Assembly (NCBI RefSeq): GCF_016429285.1 | Contig: NZ_JAELUI010000041.1 | Location: 1 to 42,733, forward strand | Length of the DNA stretch: 42,733 nucleotides | Reading direction: 5' to 3' | From: Ralstonia sp. ASV6 | Lineage (GTDB): Bacteria > Pseudomonadota > Gammaproteobacteria > Burkholderiales > Burkholderiaceae | Shown here: positions 9,564-17,764 of the stretch, in pieces | How the letters are laid out: every line of letters starts with the position of its first letter | Numbering within the stretch: position 1 is the stretch's first letter | The notes under the pieces: generated by a model | The model's database searches: none | The model's input: only the letters and a program-made list of their open reading frames with translations | Told to the model about the DNA's origin: nothing | Made by a program: the position numbers and the translations under genes

Positions 9564-10175
9564 TCAGTAGCCGATCGTGAAGCGCTGGCGCGGGTGCGCC
9601 GGCTTTTCCGCCTCGTCGAGGAAGCCGATGGCGTAGTCCTCCATCGACACCCAGGGCTTGCCGTTGGCATCCACCAGCAGCGTGTCCTTGCCGACACGGA
9701 AGTGGCCTGTGCGCTCGCCCGGTTCGAAGATTGCCGACGGCGACACGAACGTCCAGTTCAGCTCGGTTTCCGTGCGCAGCGCGTTGAGGAAGTCACGGCC
9801 TGCCGAGGCTTCGGCAAAGTACTCCTTCGGGAGTTGCGGCGTGTCGATCAGTGCCACGCCCGGCGCCACTTCCAGGCTGCCGGCGCCACCCACCACCAGC
9901 AAGCGCGGCACACCCGCCTTCTTCACCGCACCAACGATCTGGTCCGCATTGGCCTGCAGGAAGCGCACGGTGCTGAAGGCCACATCGTTGCCCGCCAGCG
10001 CAGCAACCAACGCGGCCTGGTCTGCCACATCCACGTCCTTGGCGGTCAAGCCTGCGCGTGCCGGCAATTTGGATGCGGTACGCGCAATAGCCGTCACCTG
10101 ATGGCCGCGGCGCAGGGCTTCGTCGATCAGGCGGGTGCCTACGCGCCCGGTGGCGCCAATGATTGCAATCTTCAT
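9564..10175 (-). CDS. NAD(P)-binding oxidoreductase (atypical SDR, YwnB/NmrA-like)
   Basis: A 203-residue Rossmann-fold protein. The N-terminal KIAIIGATGRVGTRL carries the GxxGxxG dinucleotide motif, followed by TAIARTASKL at the phosphate-binding position. It lacks a clear YxxxK catalytic pair, like other NmrA-type atypical short-chain dehydrogenases. The substrate is unknown. An AAGGAG is visible 6-11 nt before ATG 10175. It follows an Rrf2-family regulator gene in the same direction, an arrangement also known from the ywnA/ywnB pair of Bacillus. A perfect inverted repeat lies in the gap, so it is probably controlled by that regulator, perhaps in response to electrophiles or nitrosative stress (inference). 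Confidence 0.85.
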   Translation of the reverse strand: MKIAIIGATGRVGTRLIDEALRRGHQVTAIARTASKLPARAGLTAKDVDVADQAALVAALAGNDVAFSTVRFLQANADQIVGAVKKAGVPRLLVVGGAGSLEVAPGVALIDTPQLPKEYFAEASAGRDFLNALRTETELNWTFVSPSAIFEPGERTGHFRVGKDTLLVDANGKPWVSMEDYAIGFLDEAEKPAHPRQRFTIGY

Positions 10176-10207
10176 GGTTCAACTCCTTGTTAAGCGGTTA
10201 TGAGGTG

Positions 10208-10232
10208 ATATGTAATTAACGTAGTTACATAT
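10208..10232. promoter_or_regulatory. Perfect ATATGTAA-N9-TTACATAT inverted repeat upstream of reductase
   Basis: An 8-bp perfect inverted repeat with a 9-nt spacer lies 33 bp upstream of the reductase start. Its AT-richness stands out from the surroundings. The likely role is operator or promoter core for the reductase gene, with the neighbouring Rrf2 protein as the natural candidate binder. It differs in sequence from the repeat upstream of the regulator itself. Confidence 0.5.
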
Positions 10233-10256
10233 GGCGGTAAAAAAAACGCCAAGACG

Positions 10257-10694
10257 CTAGGCTCGGCGACGACGCTTCTGTGCGTGTCCGACTTCTTCCA
10301 GCATGCCCGCGATGGTCTGCGCGGCCAGCTCGGCTTCCATGGCGGCTTGCGCGCGTTCGGTCACGCGCTCCAGCACCCCGGTGATCTCGCGGCCCACATC
10401 ACACGCCGGGTTGGGTGCGTTGGGCGGCAGCGCGATCAGAACGGAGGATTCCACCACACGAAACACATCGAGCAGGGTGATGCGATCTGCCGGCTGCGCC
10501 AGCGTTGCGCCGCCCGTTGCGCCCATCTGCGAGCTGACGAAACCAGCTTCGGCCAACTGCGCCACCAGGCGGCGGATCAACGCCGGATTGGTACCCACGC
10601 TACCCGCAATGAGCGACGATGGCACCGGCCCTTCTGCACTGGCAAGCAGGGTCAGAATATGCACGGCGACGGCGAAGCGGCTGCTGGTGGACAT
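10257..10694 (-). CDS. Rrf2-family transcriptional regulator (YwnA-like)
   Basis: A 145-residue Rrf2 protein: winged-helix domain starting MSTSSRFAVAVHILTLLA, with the recognition region TNPALIRRLVAQLAEAGFVSS and the Rrf2 wing GATGGATLAQPADRITLLDVFR. Only one cysteine (PACDVG) is present, so a Fe-S cluster with three conserved cysteines, as in NsrR or IscR, is unlikely. The frame is open upstream to 10808, but ATG 10694 matches the normal start of the family and leaves the promoter with its repeats untranslated. It probably controls itself and the downstream reductase. Confidence 0.88.
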   Translation of the reverse strand: MSTSSRFAVAVHILTLLASAEGPVPSSLIAGSVGTNPALIRRLVAQLAEAGFVSSQMGATGGATLAQPADRITLLDVFRVVESSVLIALPPNAPNPACDVGREITGVLERVTERAQAAMEAELAAQTIAGMLEEVGHAQKRRRRA

Positions 10695-10707
10695 GGCGGT
10701 CAGATAA

Positions 10708-10730
10708 AGTGTAACCAGTGTAGATACACT
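10708..10730. promoter_or_regulatory. AGTGTA repeats, candidate autoregulatory operator of Rrf2 gene
   Basis: Three hexamers lie just upstream of the regulator start: AGTGTA at 10708-10713, AGTGTA at 10717-10722 and the inverse TACACT at 10725-10730. The last two form an inverted repeat with a 2-nt spacer. The position suggests an operator for autoregulation, which is inference. Confidence 0.45.
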
Positions 10731-10969
10731 TACGCGTGCAGTCAACCCTGTCCGCCGCTTGCGACTCAGAAGGCAGTCGCCAGTGCCGATGCCCTTGTTC
10801 TGGCGCATCGCTTAACCGCATGCCCATGGAGCTGGACGACTGGGTGAAGATGGTATTGCCCGGAAATGGAACGGATTCGCGCCGGATAGGTCGATTCCGA
10901 GTGACATCCGTGCGTTCTGCCGGAAGTTATGTGCAGATGCAGCAATTTTCCTGCTAGTATTCGGGGCCC

Positions 10970-11497
10970 ATGTTTGTGACAAATCTTCGCCTCGCCTTGC
11001 CGACGATGCCTCGCGCTAACGCGCGTGGCGTGTTGTCGCGCGCGCGCGGCGTACGTTGGGTCGTCACGATCTGGTGTCTGCTGTTTACCGTTACGGTGTT
11101 CTCGGCCACGCATTTCCCCGATGGGCAAGCCGCTGACGATGCGCTGGAAGCCATCGAGGCCGTTGTTGACGATGCGCTGGACGACGTGCAGCCGGTTGCC
11201 CAGCCCAGCAAGGGCTTCGAGCGCGCCATCAAGGTGGCGCTCGGCAAGCTGGTCAAGCAGCCCGGCCAGTGCTTCAGCGTGGAGCACTGGGTGGCGCAGG
11301 CGCACACCGCGCCCGATGCCCCCTCCAGCAATGCCGCTGCCCCCGATCACCCCAGCGACGCGCCCGAACTCTGGCTGCCGCCGCCTCCTATGACGCTTGC
11401 GCCCGGCCTGCGTGTCGCGCGCGTCCGCGTTGCACTCCCGCCATTCCAGGCCGGCCCTGTGCCGGCACCCATGCTGCGCCCGCCCGCGCACGTCTGA
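10970..11497 (+). CDS. Uncharacterised first gene of the metal-efflux operon
   Basis: A 175-residue protein I do not recognise. One hydrophobic segment near the N-terminus (about residues 29-46, VRWVVTIWCLLFTVTVFSA) suggests a membrane anchor or signal. It is followed by an acidic helical stretch (DDALEAIEAVVDDALDDV) and a Pro/Ala-rich tail. One cysteine follows in PGQCFSVEHW. Its position, directly before the outer-membrane factor gene of a metal RND system, is that of small periplasmic metal-sensing or regulatory proteins such as CzcI, but I see no convincing similarity to those. The ribosome site is weak (GGGG before ATG). Confidence 0.6.
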   Translation: MFVTNLRLALPTMPRANARGVLSRARGVRWVVTIWCLLFTVTVFSATHFPDGQAADDALEAIEAVVDDALDDVQPVAQPSKGFERAIKVALGKLVKQPGQCFSVEHWVAQAHTAPDAPSSNAAAPDHPSDAPELWLPPPPMTLAPGLRVARVRVALPPFQAGPVPAPMLRPPAHV

Positions 11498-11544
11498 TCT
11501 CCTCCGGCGCTTGCCGGAAGCCACTCCCTTGAGTTCGTAGTGCG

Positions 11545-11575
11545 GCACCTGCCTTGTTCTTGACAGGCGGGGTGC
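11545..11575 (+). promoter_or_regulatory. Stem-loop upstream of the outer-membrane factor gene
   Basis: GCACCTGCCT pairs with AGGC-G-GGGTGC around a 10-nt loop, ten pairs with one bulged G and one wobble. A pyrimidine/T-rich tract (11590-11601) follows before the ATG at 11604. It could be an attenuator, partial terminator or processing site between the first gene and the pump genes. Function is inference. Confidence 0.4.
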
Positions 11576-11603
11576 CCGCGCTTGGCTGTTCTTCTTTTTC
11601 AGG

Positions 11604-12974
11604 ATGATCCGGATGTTGTCCAACCAGGACGCGGCCCGACCGTGCCCCGCTGCGGGCGCGCGTGCGTCGCAACGCTTGCTTATTGCCGCCGTGCTGACGC
11701 TGTTGTCGGCATCGGCGGTTTCCGCCCCCGCTGCCTCCGCTGCACCCCCGCAGGCCAAGGTGCCTGTAACCACTCCCACCGCGCCACGTGATGAGGCGCT
11801 TCCGCTGCCGCGCTATACGCTGCCGCAATTGCTGGAACTGGCGCGCGCCAATCACCCGGCGCTCGCCGCATCGCAGGCCCAGGTGCGTGCCGCGCAGGCC
11901 GGCATGACCACCGCGCGCGCTTGGCCCAACCCCGAAGTTGAGGCGATGACCGGCCGCCAGCGCGCCCGCATGCCCGGTGCGGCTGAAGGCCGCACCAACA
12001 GCGTGTCGATCACGCAGAAGCTCGACTTGCCGTGGCAGCGTGCTGCCCGCACGCAGGCTGCGGATGCCGCCTACGAAGGCTCACAGGCCACCGCACGATC
12101 GCAAGCGCGCGACGTGGATGCCCAGCTCAAGCTGCGCTTTTATGACGTCGTACGCCGCGAGGCCGAGCAACGCAATGCGCGCGAAGACGTGACCCTGGTC
12201 GAGCAGATTCGCCGCCGTGTTGCCGTGCGTGTGGAAACCGGCGAGGCTCCGCGCTACGAATTGATCCGTGGCGATGCTGAGCTGCTCAACGCACAACGCA
12301 CCGAGCAGGCTGCCGCATTGCGTGTGCAGCAGGCGTTGGCCGAACTGCGCCGCGCTGTTGGCACCGATCTCCCGCAGGCCTTTGACGTGGATGCCGGCGC
12401 CGATGCACCGCCCGTGGCCCATCTGCCGCCGCTGGCCGATCTTGTCAGCATGGTGGTGGCAACACACCCCGATCTCGAAGCCGATCGCGCCGCCGTGCGC
12501 GAAGGTGAGGCACGCCTGGCGCACGAGCGCAGCCAGCGCTGGCCGTCGCTCGCACTGCGCGGCACGGTGGATCGCGCCCCCGATTTGCAGGACAACCGCG
12601 TGGGCGTGGTGATGTCGATTCCGCTGTTCGACCGGCGCGACGGCCCGGTAGGCGAAGCGGTGGCGGCGCTTGAGCGCGCCCGCGCCGTGCTGCGTGACCG
12701 TGAGCTGCAGACCCGCCAGGCGGTGGAATCCGCTTATCGCCAGTACGAGATTGCAGAGTCGCAAGTCAGCGCGCTGGAGTCTGGCGTGGTCAAGCAGGCT
12801 GAATCTGCCTTGCGCGTAGCCGAGGCCGCCTACCGCCACGGCGAGCGCGGCATCCTCGATTTTCTCGACGCCCAGCGCGTCTTCCGCCAGGCACGCAACG
12901 ACCTGATTGCCGCGCGTGCCGACTTGCGCACCGCCGCTGTTGAACTCGACCGCCTGCGCCCGGAGGCTCAATGA
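11604..12974 (+). CDS. CzcC-like outer-membrane factor of metal RND efflux
   Basis: A 456-residue TolC-superfamily protein with a signal-like N-terminus (hydrophobic segment LLIAAVLTLLSASAVSAPA, about residues 24-42) and two copies of the outer-membrane efflux repeat. The first begins at YTLPQLLELARANHPAL (about 71) and the second at LADLVSMVVATHPDLEADRA (about 275). It would form the trimeric outer-membrane channel of the pump. Another ATG at 11613 is equally possible (AGGA at 11608). Its stop overlaps the adaptor gene (ATGA). Confidence 0.88.
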   Translation: MIRMLSNQDAARPCPAAGARASQRLLIAAVLTLLSASAVSAPAASAAPPQAKVPVTTPTAPRDEALPLPRYTLPQLLELARANHPALAASQAQVRAAQAGMTTARAWPNPEVEAMTGRQRARMPGAAEGRTNSVSITQKLDLPWQRAARTQAADAAYEGSQATARSQARDVDAQLKLRFYDVVRREAEQRNAREDVTLVEQIRRRVAVRVETGEAPRYELIRGDAELLNAQRTEQAAALRVQQALAELRRAVGTDLPQAFDVDAGADAPPVAHLPPLADLVSMVVATHPDLEADRAAVREGEARLAHERSQRWPSLALRGTVDRAPDLQDNRVGVVMSIPLFDRRDGPVGEAVAALERARAVLRDRELQTRQAVESAYRQYEIAESQVSALESGVVKQAESALRVAEAAYRHGERGILDFLDAQRVFRQARNDLIAARADLRTAAVELDRLRPEAQ

Positions 12975-14182
12975 GCCAGCACTCCGCTTACCGAACCCAA
13001 GAATCCAGCCTGACCATGAACCCACGTTCTTCTCTCTCTTCTTCGATCCGGCTGGCCGGTGTGGCCGTGGCGGCCATGCTGTTGCTCGGCGCTTGCGGCA
13101 AGGATGCCGCGAGCGACGCCAAGTCGGCGCAACAGGCCGCCGACCCGAATTTGGTGGTGGCTCAACCCACGCTGGTGCAACGCCTGAAGGTGGCGCAGGT
13201 TGGCAAGCAGCCGATCTCTGAACGCCTGCGCGTGCCGGGTCAGATTGCCTTTGACGAACAGCGCGTTGCGCGCATCGGTGCCACCGTGACGGGCCGTGTA
13301 ACGGAGCTTGTCGCCACACCGGGCCAAAGCGTCAAGGCGGGCGACATCCTCGCGCAACTGCACAGCACCGAGTTGGGGGCCGCGCAGTTGGCCTATCAGA
13401 AGGCCGCTGCGCAGCGTGACTTGCAGGCGCGTGCGCTGGAACGCGCCAAGCTGCTGCTGGCCGCTGACGTGATCGGCTCCGCAGAGCTGCAGAAGCGCCA
13501 GAGCGAATTGGCGATGGCCGACGCCGAGGTGCGCGCGGCGGTGGACCAGTTGCGCGTCATGGGCGTATCACCCGCCACGCTGGCGAAGATGCGCACGGGC
13601 GGCATGTCGTCGATTTCCCCGGTGGTGGCGAGCATCAGTGGCACGGTAGTCGAGCGCAAGGTCACGCGCGGCCAAGTGGTACAGCCTGCCGACGAGTTGT
13701 TCACCGTGGCCGACTTGTCGCGCGTGTGGGTAGTGGGCGAGGTGCCCGAGAACGCTGCTGCAGGCGTGCGTGCCGGTCAATCGGTGGAGATCGACACCGG
13801 TGCAGGTGAACGCATGGTGGGCAAGCTGATCTGGGTGTCCGATATCGTTGATCCGCAATCGCGCACGGTCACGGTGCGCACGGAAGTCGACAACGCCGAG
13901 CGCACGCTCAAGCCATCGATGCTGGCAACGCTGCTGATCCAGTCGCGCCCCGAAGAGCGCGTGGTCGTGCCGACTTCCGCCGTGGTGCGCGAAGACAACC
14001 GCGACTACGTGTTCGTGCGCGCCAGCGATTCCGACTACCGTCTCACGCCGGTCAAGCTGGGCGATGAATCCAACGGTGTGCGTCCGGTGCTCTCTGGCGT
14101 GCAAGCCGGCCAGCCCATCGTGGTTGAAGGCGGCTTCCATCTGAACAATGAGCGCAAGCGCGCTGAGATGGAGGGTGCATGA
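12971..14182 (+). CDS. CzcB-like periplasmic adaptor lipoprotein
   Basis: A 403-residue membrane-fusion protein. A lipobox (LLLGAC, C42) points to a lipid-anchored adaptor. It has a barrel-sandwich (lipoyl-like) segment (GRVTELVATPGQSVKAGDILAQLHS), a helical hairpin (about 140-200) and a beta-barrel region (VVAAGR-type ADLSRVWVVGEVPE). It links the pump to the outer-membrane channel. The start at 12971 overlaps the upstream stop and has GGAGG at 12962-12966; an internal ATG at 13016 would give a shorter leader. No long metal-binding N-terminus as in CzcB is present. The stop overlaps the pump gene by 4 nt. Confidence 0.88.
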   Translation: MSQHSAYRTQESSLTMNPRSSLSSSIRLAGVAVAAMLLLGACGKDAASDAKSAQQAADPNLVVAQPTLVQRLKVAQVGKQPISERLRVPGQIAFDEQRVARIGATVTGRVTELVATPGQSVKAGDILAQLHSTELGAAQLAYQKAAAQRDLQARALERAKLLLAADVIGSAELQKRQSELAMADAEVRAAVDQLRVMGVSPATLAKMRTGGMSSISPVVASISGTVVERKVTRGQVVQPADELFTVADLSRVWVVGEVPENAAAGVRAGQSVEIDTGAGERMVGKLIWVSDIVDPQSRTVTVRTEVDNAERTLKPSMLATLLIQSRPEERVVVPTSAVVREDNRDYVFVRASDSDYRLTPVKLGDESNGVRPVLSGVQAGQPIVVEGGFHLNNERKRAEMEGA

Positions 14183-17100
14183 TCGACGCATTGATTCGCG
14201 GCGCGCTCAAGCAGCGGCTCGTGGTGGCCGTGCTGGCCGCCGTGCTGCTGTTCTTCGGGCTGGATGCCGCACGCAAGCTGTCGCTGGACGCGTTTCCAGA
14301 CGTGACCAATGTGCAAGTGCAGATCGCAACGGAAGCGCCCGGCCGATCTCCGGAAGAGGTCGAGCGCTTCGTGACCGTGCCGGTGGAAATGGCCATGACG
14401 GGTCTGCCGGCGCTCACCGAGATGCGCTCGCTCAACAAGCCGGGGCTGTCGCTCATCACGCTTGTCTTTACCGACGAGACGGACGTGTACTTCGCGCGCC
14501 AGCTCGTGATGGAGCGGTTGATCGAGGTGCAGTCGCGCATGCCGACGGGCGTGACACCGGTGCTGGGGCCTGTGTCCACGGGTTTGGGCGAGGTGTATCA
14601 GTACACGCTCGACAGGCCGGATGACGGCGACAAGGAGCTCTCCGTCGAGGAGCTCACCCAGCGCCGCATTGCGCAGGACTGGGTGGTACGTCCGCTGCTG
14701 CGCTCCATTCCGGGCGTGGCGGAAATCAACTCGCAGGGCGGTTACGAGAAGCAGTACCAGGTACTGGTCAACCCCGAGCGGCTGCGCCACCACAACGTGA
14801 CAGTCAAGCAGGTGTTCGAGGCGCTGGCCGCCAACAACGCCAACTCGGGCGGCGGTGTGCTGCCGCACTTTGCGGAGCAGTACCTGATCCGCGGTGTGGG
14901 TCTGGTGCGTGATACCAACGACATTGGCGCCATCGTGCTCAAGGAGGTCAACGGTACGCCGCTCAATATCCGCGATGTGGCGGAGGTGAAGATCGGCACG
15001 GCAGTGCGTGCGGGGGCGGTGGTCAAGAACGGCGTGACGGAATCCGTCGGCGGCGTGGTGATGATGATGCGCGGCGGCAACGCCAAGGAAGTCGTCGCCC
15101 GCATCCAGGATCGCGTCAAGGCCATCAACGACAACGGCATGCTGCCCGGCGGCCTGAAGATCGTGCCGTACTACGAGCGTTCGGACCTGGTTGATTCGGC
15201 ACTCAAGACCGTCATCAAGGTGCTGGCCGAAGGTGTGGTTCTGGTGGTGATCGTGCTGCTGCTGTTCCTGGGGGACATCCGCTCGTCGTTGATCGTCGTT
15301 GGCACGCTGATCCTGACGCCGCTGCTGACGTTCATCGCAATGAACAAGCTCGGTATCTCGGCCAACCTGATGTCGTTGGGTGGGCTGGCGATTGCCATTG
15401 GCTTGATGGTGGATGGCTCGGTGGTGGTGGTGGAGAACGCCTTTGCGCACCTTGCGAAGCCGCGTGACCCGAATGAAAGCCGCGCACGCATCATCCTGCA
15501 TGCGGTGACGGAGGTGGCGACGCCCGTGATCTTTGGCGTGGGCATCATCATCCTGGTGTTCCTGCCGCTGATGACGCTGGAGGGCATGGAAGGCAAGATG
15601 TTTGCGCCGCTGGCCTTCACGATTGCGATTGCGCTGTTCTTCTCGCTGGTGCTGTCGCTCACGCTCACGCCGGTGCTGTCTTCGTATCTGTTGAAGCCCA
15701 AGGCGCACAAGCACGTGGAAGGCGAGCATAGCGATGACCCGCACGCGGAGCACGATGCGCATGACACGTGGCTGATCCGCAAGATGAAGAAGCCGTATCT
15801 GCGCATGCTGGAGTTCAGCCTGAACAACGGTCGAAAGACTGTCGCGGTGGCGGTGGCGGTGTTCCTGGCTACCGGCGCGCTGATGCCGTTCCTGGGCACG
15901 GCGTTCATCCCCGAGATGAAGGAAGGTTCGGTGGTGCCCGGCATCAACCGCGCGCCGAACATCTCGCTGGAAGAGTCGATCCGCATGGAGATGGAAGCCA
16001 TGCGCCTGGTGATGCAGGTGCCGGGTGTGAAGTCGGCCGTGTCCGGCGTGGGCCGTGGCGAATCCCCGGCCGACCCGCAGGGCCAGAACGAATCGACCCC
16101 GATCGTATCGCTCAAGCCGCGTGACGAGTGGCCGAAGGGCTGGAACCAGGACGACATTGCCGAGGCCATGCGCCGCGCGTTGCAAGTGCTGCCCGGCGTG
16201 CAGATCGTCATGGCCCAGCCCATCTCTGACCGCGTGGACGAGATGGTGACGGGCGTGCGTTCGGACGTGGCCATCAAGGTGTTTGGCGATGATCTGAACG
16301 TGCTGCGCGAGAAGGCTGAGGCAATTGCCAAGGTGGCGCAGGGCATTCAGGGCGCGCAGGACATGCGTGTGGAGCGCATCACCGGCCAGCAGTACCTGCA
16401 GATTGCCATTGACCGTCAGGCCATTGCGCGCCATGGCCTGAACGCGGCCGACGTGCACAACGTGATCGAAACCGCCATCGGCGGCAAAGAGGCCACGGAA
16501 ATCTTCGAAGGCGAGCGCCGCTTCAGCGCAGTGGTGCGCCTGCCGGAGACGTATCGCGGCAGTGTGGAGGCCATCCGCAACCTGATCGTGGCGGCACCCA
16601 ACGGCGCGCAGGTGCCGATGGAGAGCATCGCCCGCATCGAGGTGACCGACGGCCCCGCACAGATCAGCCGCGAACTGGGCAAGCGCCGCGTGGTGGTGGG
16701 CGTAAACGTGCGTGACCGCGATCTGGGCGGCTTCGTGGCCGAGCTGCAAGGTGCCGTGGCGCAGAAGGTGAAGCTGCCCGAGGGCTACTACCTGGAGTGG
16801 GGTGGCCAGTTCCAGAACATGGAACGTGCCATGGGCCACCTGAAGGTGATCGTGCCGATTACGGTGGCAGCCATCTTCTTCCTGCTATTCCTGCTGTTCA
16901 ACTCCGTGCGCTACGCCACGCTGATCATCCTGGTGCTGCCGTTTGCCTCTGTGGGCGGGATCATCGGGTTGTTCGTCACCGGGGAGTATCTGTCGGTGCC
17001 AGCCTCGGTGGGCTTTGTCGCGCTATGGGGCATTGCGGTGCTCAACGGCGTGGTGCTGGTCAGCACGATCCGCAGCCTGCGCGAGCAGGGCATGTCGGTG

Positions 17101-17328
17101 GAGGAATCTGTGCGGTTGGGTTCGCGCATGCGCTTCCGCCCGGTGATGATGACGGCCACCGTGGCCATGCTGGGGTTGATTCCGTTCCTGTTTGCCACGG
17201 GCCCGGGTTCGGAAGTGCAACGGCCGCTGGCCATCGTGGTGATCGGCGGTCTGCTGACCTGCACGCTGCTCACGCTGGTGATGCTGCCCACCCTGTACAA
17301 ATGGTTTGATGAGGAGAGCAAGGCATGA
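14179..17328 (+). CDS. HME-RND heavy-metal efflux pump (CzcA/CusA family)
   Basis: A 1049-residue inner-membrane proton/metal antiporter with the usual two halves and 12 membrane segments. The heavy-metal family motif in TMH4 reads A404-I-A-I-G-L-M-V-D412-G-S-V-V-V-V-E419-N. The equivalents of CzcA D408 and E415 are present, but the first acidic residue (CzcA D402) is alanine (A406), so it is not a standard Zn/Co/Cd CzcA. A cytoplasmic loop between the early membrane segments carries six histidines within residues 510-528, a likely metal site. Substrate is therefore uncertain (divalent cations or Cu/Ag). ATGA overlaps link it to the adaptor upstream and the PII-like gene downstream. Confidence 0.92.
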   Translation: MIDALIRGALKQRLVVAVLAAVLLFFGLDAARKLSLDAFPDVTNVQVQIATEAPGRSPEEVERFVTVPVEMAMTGLPALTEMRSLNKPGLSLITLVFTDETDVYFARQLVMERLIEVQSRMPTGVTPVLGPVSTGLGEVYQYTLDRPDDGDKELSVEELTQRRIAQDWVVRPLLRSIPGVAEINSQGGYEKQYQVLVNPERLRHHNVTVKQVFEALAANNANSGGGVLPHFAEQYLIRGVGLVRDTNDIGAIVLKEVNGTPLNIRDVAEVKIGTAVRAGAVVKNGVTESVGGVVMMMRGGNAKEVVARIQDRVKAINDNGMLPGGLKIVPYYERSDLVDSALKTVIKVLAEGVVLVVIVLLLFLGDIRSSLIVVGTLILTPLLTFIAMNKLGISANLMSLGGLAIAIGLMVDGSVVVVENAFAHLAKPRDPNESRARIILHAVTEVATPVIFGVGIIILVFLPLMTLEGMEGKMFAPLAFTIAIALFFSLVLSLTLTPVLSSYLLKPKAHKHVEGEHSDDPHAEHDAHDTWLIRKMKKPYLRMLEFSLNNGRKTVAVAVAVFLATGALMPFLGTAFIPEMKEGSVVPGINRAPNISLEESIRMEMEAMRLVMQVPGVKSAVSGVGRGESPADPQGQNESTPIVSLKPRDEWPKGWNQDDIAEAMRRALQVLPGVQIVMAQPISDRVDEMVTGVRSDVAIKVFGDDLNVLREKAEAIAKVAQGIQGAQDMRVERITGQQYLQIAIDRQAIARHGLNAADVHNVIETAIGGKEATEIFEGERRFSAVVRLPETYRGSVEAIRNLIVAAPNGAQVPMESIARIEVTDGPAQISRELGKRRVVVGVNVRDRDLGGFVAELQGAVAQKVKLPEGYYLEWGGQFQNMERAMGHLKVIVPITVAAIFFLLFLLFNSVRYATLIILVLPFASVGGIIGLFVTGEYLSVPASVGFVALWGIAVLNGVVLVSTIRSLREQGMSVEESVRLGSRMRFRPVMMTATVAMLGLIPFLFATGPGSEVQRPLAIVVIGGLLTCTLLTLVMLPTLYKWFDEESKA

Positions 17329-17648
17329 AGGAAATCCGCATCGTAGTGCGCCCGCAATTGCTGGAGCGCTTGCATGAGGCGCTGCGCGGTTGCCCGGGGT
17401 TTCCGGGCATGACGGTGGGTGAGGTGAACGGCTACCCGCCGGTGGCTTCGCAGGCCGGTGCACATTCCATCAAGGAAGACCTGACGGAGTTCGTGCCGCG
17501 CGTGCGGATCGAGTTGGTCGTGTCGGATGCGCTGGCCAGCATGTTGTTCGATGCCGCCGTCAAGGTGCTCGAACACGGGCAGACCGGTGAGAGCGCGATC
17601 TGGATGACCGACGTCGTGCAGGCCACGTTTCTGCATCGCACGGGGTGA
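17325..17648 (+). CDS. PII-like protein of metal-efflux operon (PII-NG type)
   Basis: A 107-residue protein with a PII-like ferredoxin fold: starts MKEIRIVVRPQLLERLHEALRG and contains GMTVGEVNGYPP, the place of the PII T-loop start, then the RVRIELVVSD strand. The T-loop tyrosine of GlnB and the usual ATP/2-oxoglutarate motifs are not evident. Known PII 'new group' proteins are encoded next to CzcA-type pumps and are thought to sense or bind metal rather than nitrogen status. The gene overlaps the pump stop (ATGA), so it is the last gene of the efflux operon. A direct regulatory contact with the pump is inference. Confidence 0.8.
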   Translation: MKEIRIVVRPQLLERLHEALRGCPGFPGMTVGEVNGYPPVASQAGAHSIKEDLTEFVPRVRIELVVSDALASMLFDAAVKVLEHGQTGESAIWMTDVVQATFLHRTG

Positions 17649-17670
17649 TGATGGTGTGATGCGCGCATGA

Positions 17671-17693
17671 AAAACGGCGGACTGTGTCCGCCG
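17671..17693 (-). terminator. Hairpin with T-run, terminates the aminopeptidase transcript
   Basis: CGGCGGAC-TGT-GTCCGCCG is a perfect 8-bp stem. On the minus strand it is followed by TTTT, so it fits a terminator for the aminopeptidase gene that ends at 17765. AAAA on the other side makes the signal weaker for plus-strand transcripts. Confidence 0.6.
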
Positions 17694-17716
17694 AAAATCA
17701 GGAGACAACGTTGCAG

Positions 17717-17754
17717 CGGGCCGCTTTCCAGAGCACACGGAAAGCGGCCCGTTT
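17717..17754 (+). terminator. Strong 13-bp hairpin terminator after the efflux operon
   Basis: CGGGCCGCTTTCC pairs perfectly with GGAAAGCGGCCCG around a 9-nt loop and is followed by TTT. It stands between the convergent efflux operon and aminopeptidase gene and probably stops the plus-strand transcript. Together with the hairpin at 17675 it forms a two-way barrier. Confidence 0.7.
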
Positions 17755-17764
17755 GCCTTGGCGC

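Noticed and set aside
10736-10957. 73-residue plus-strand frame before the efflux operon
   Set aside because: No ribosome site or recognisable features; it lies over the regulator promoter repeats.
14035-16839. 934-residue open frame on the minus strand
   Set aside because: It is exactly antisense to the RND pump gene, His/Arg-rich with no family features. Long antisense frames are expected in GC-rich genes.
14179-17328. Calling the pump CzcA (Zn/Co/Cd)
   Set aside because: The first acidic residue of the CzcA TMH4 motif is replaced by Ala, so the ion range cannot be assigned.
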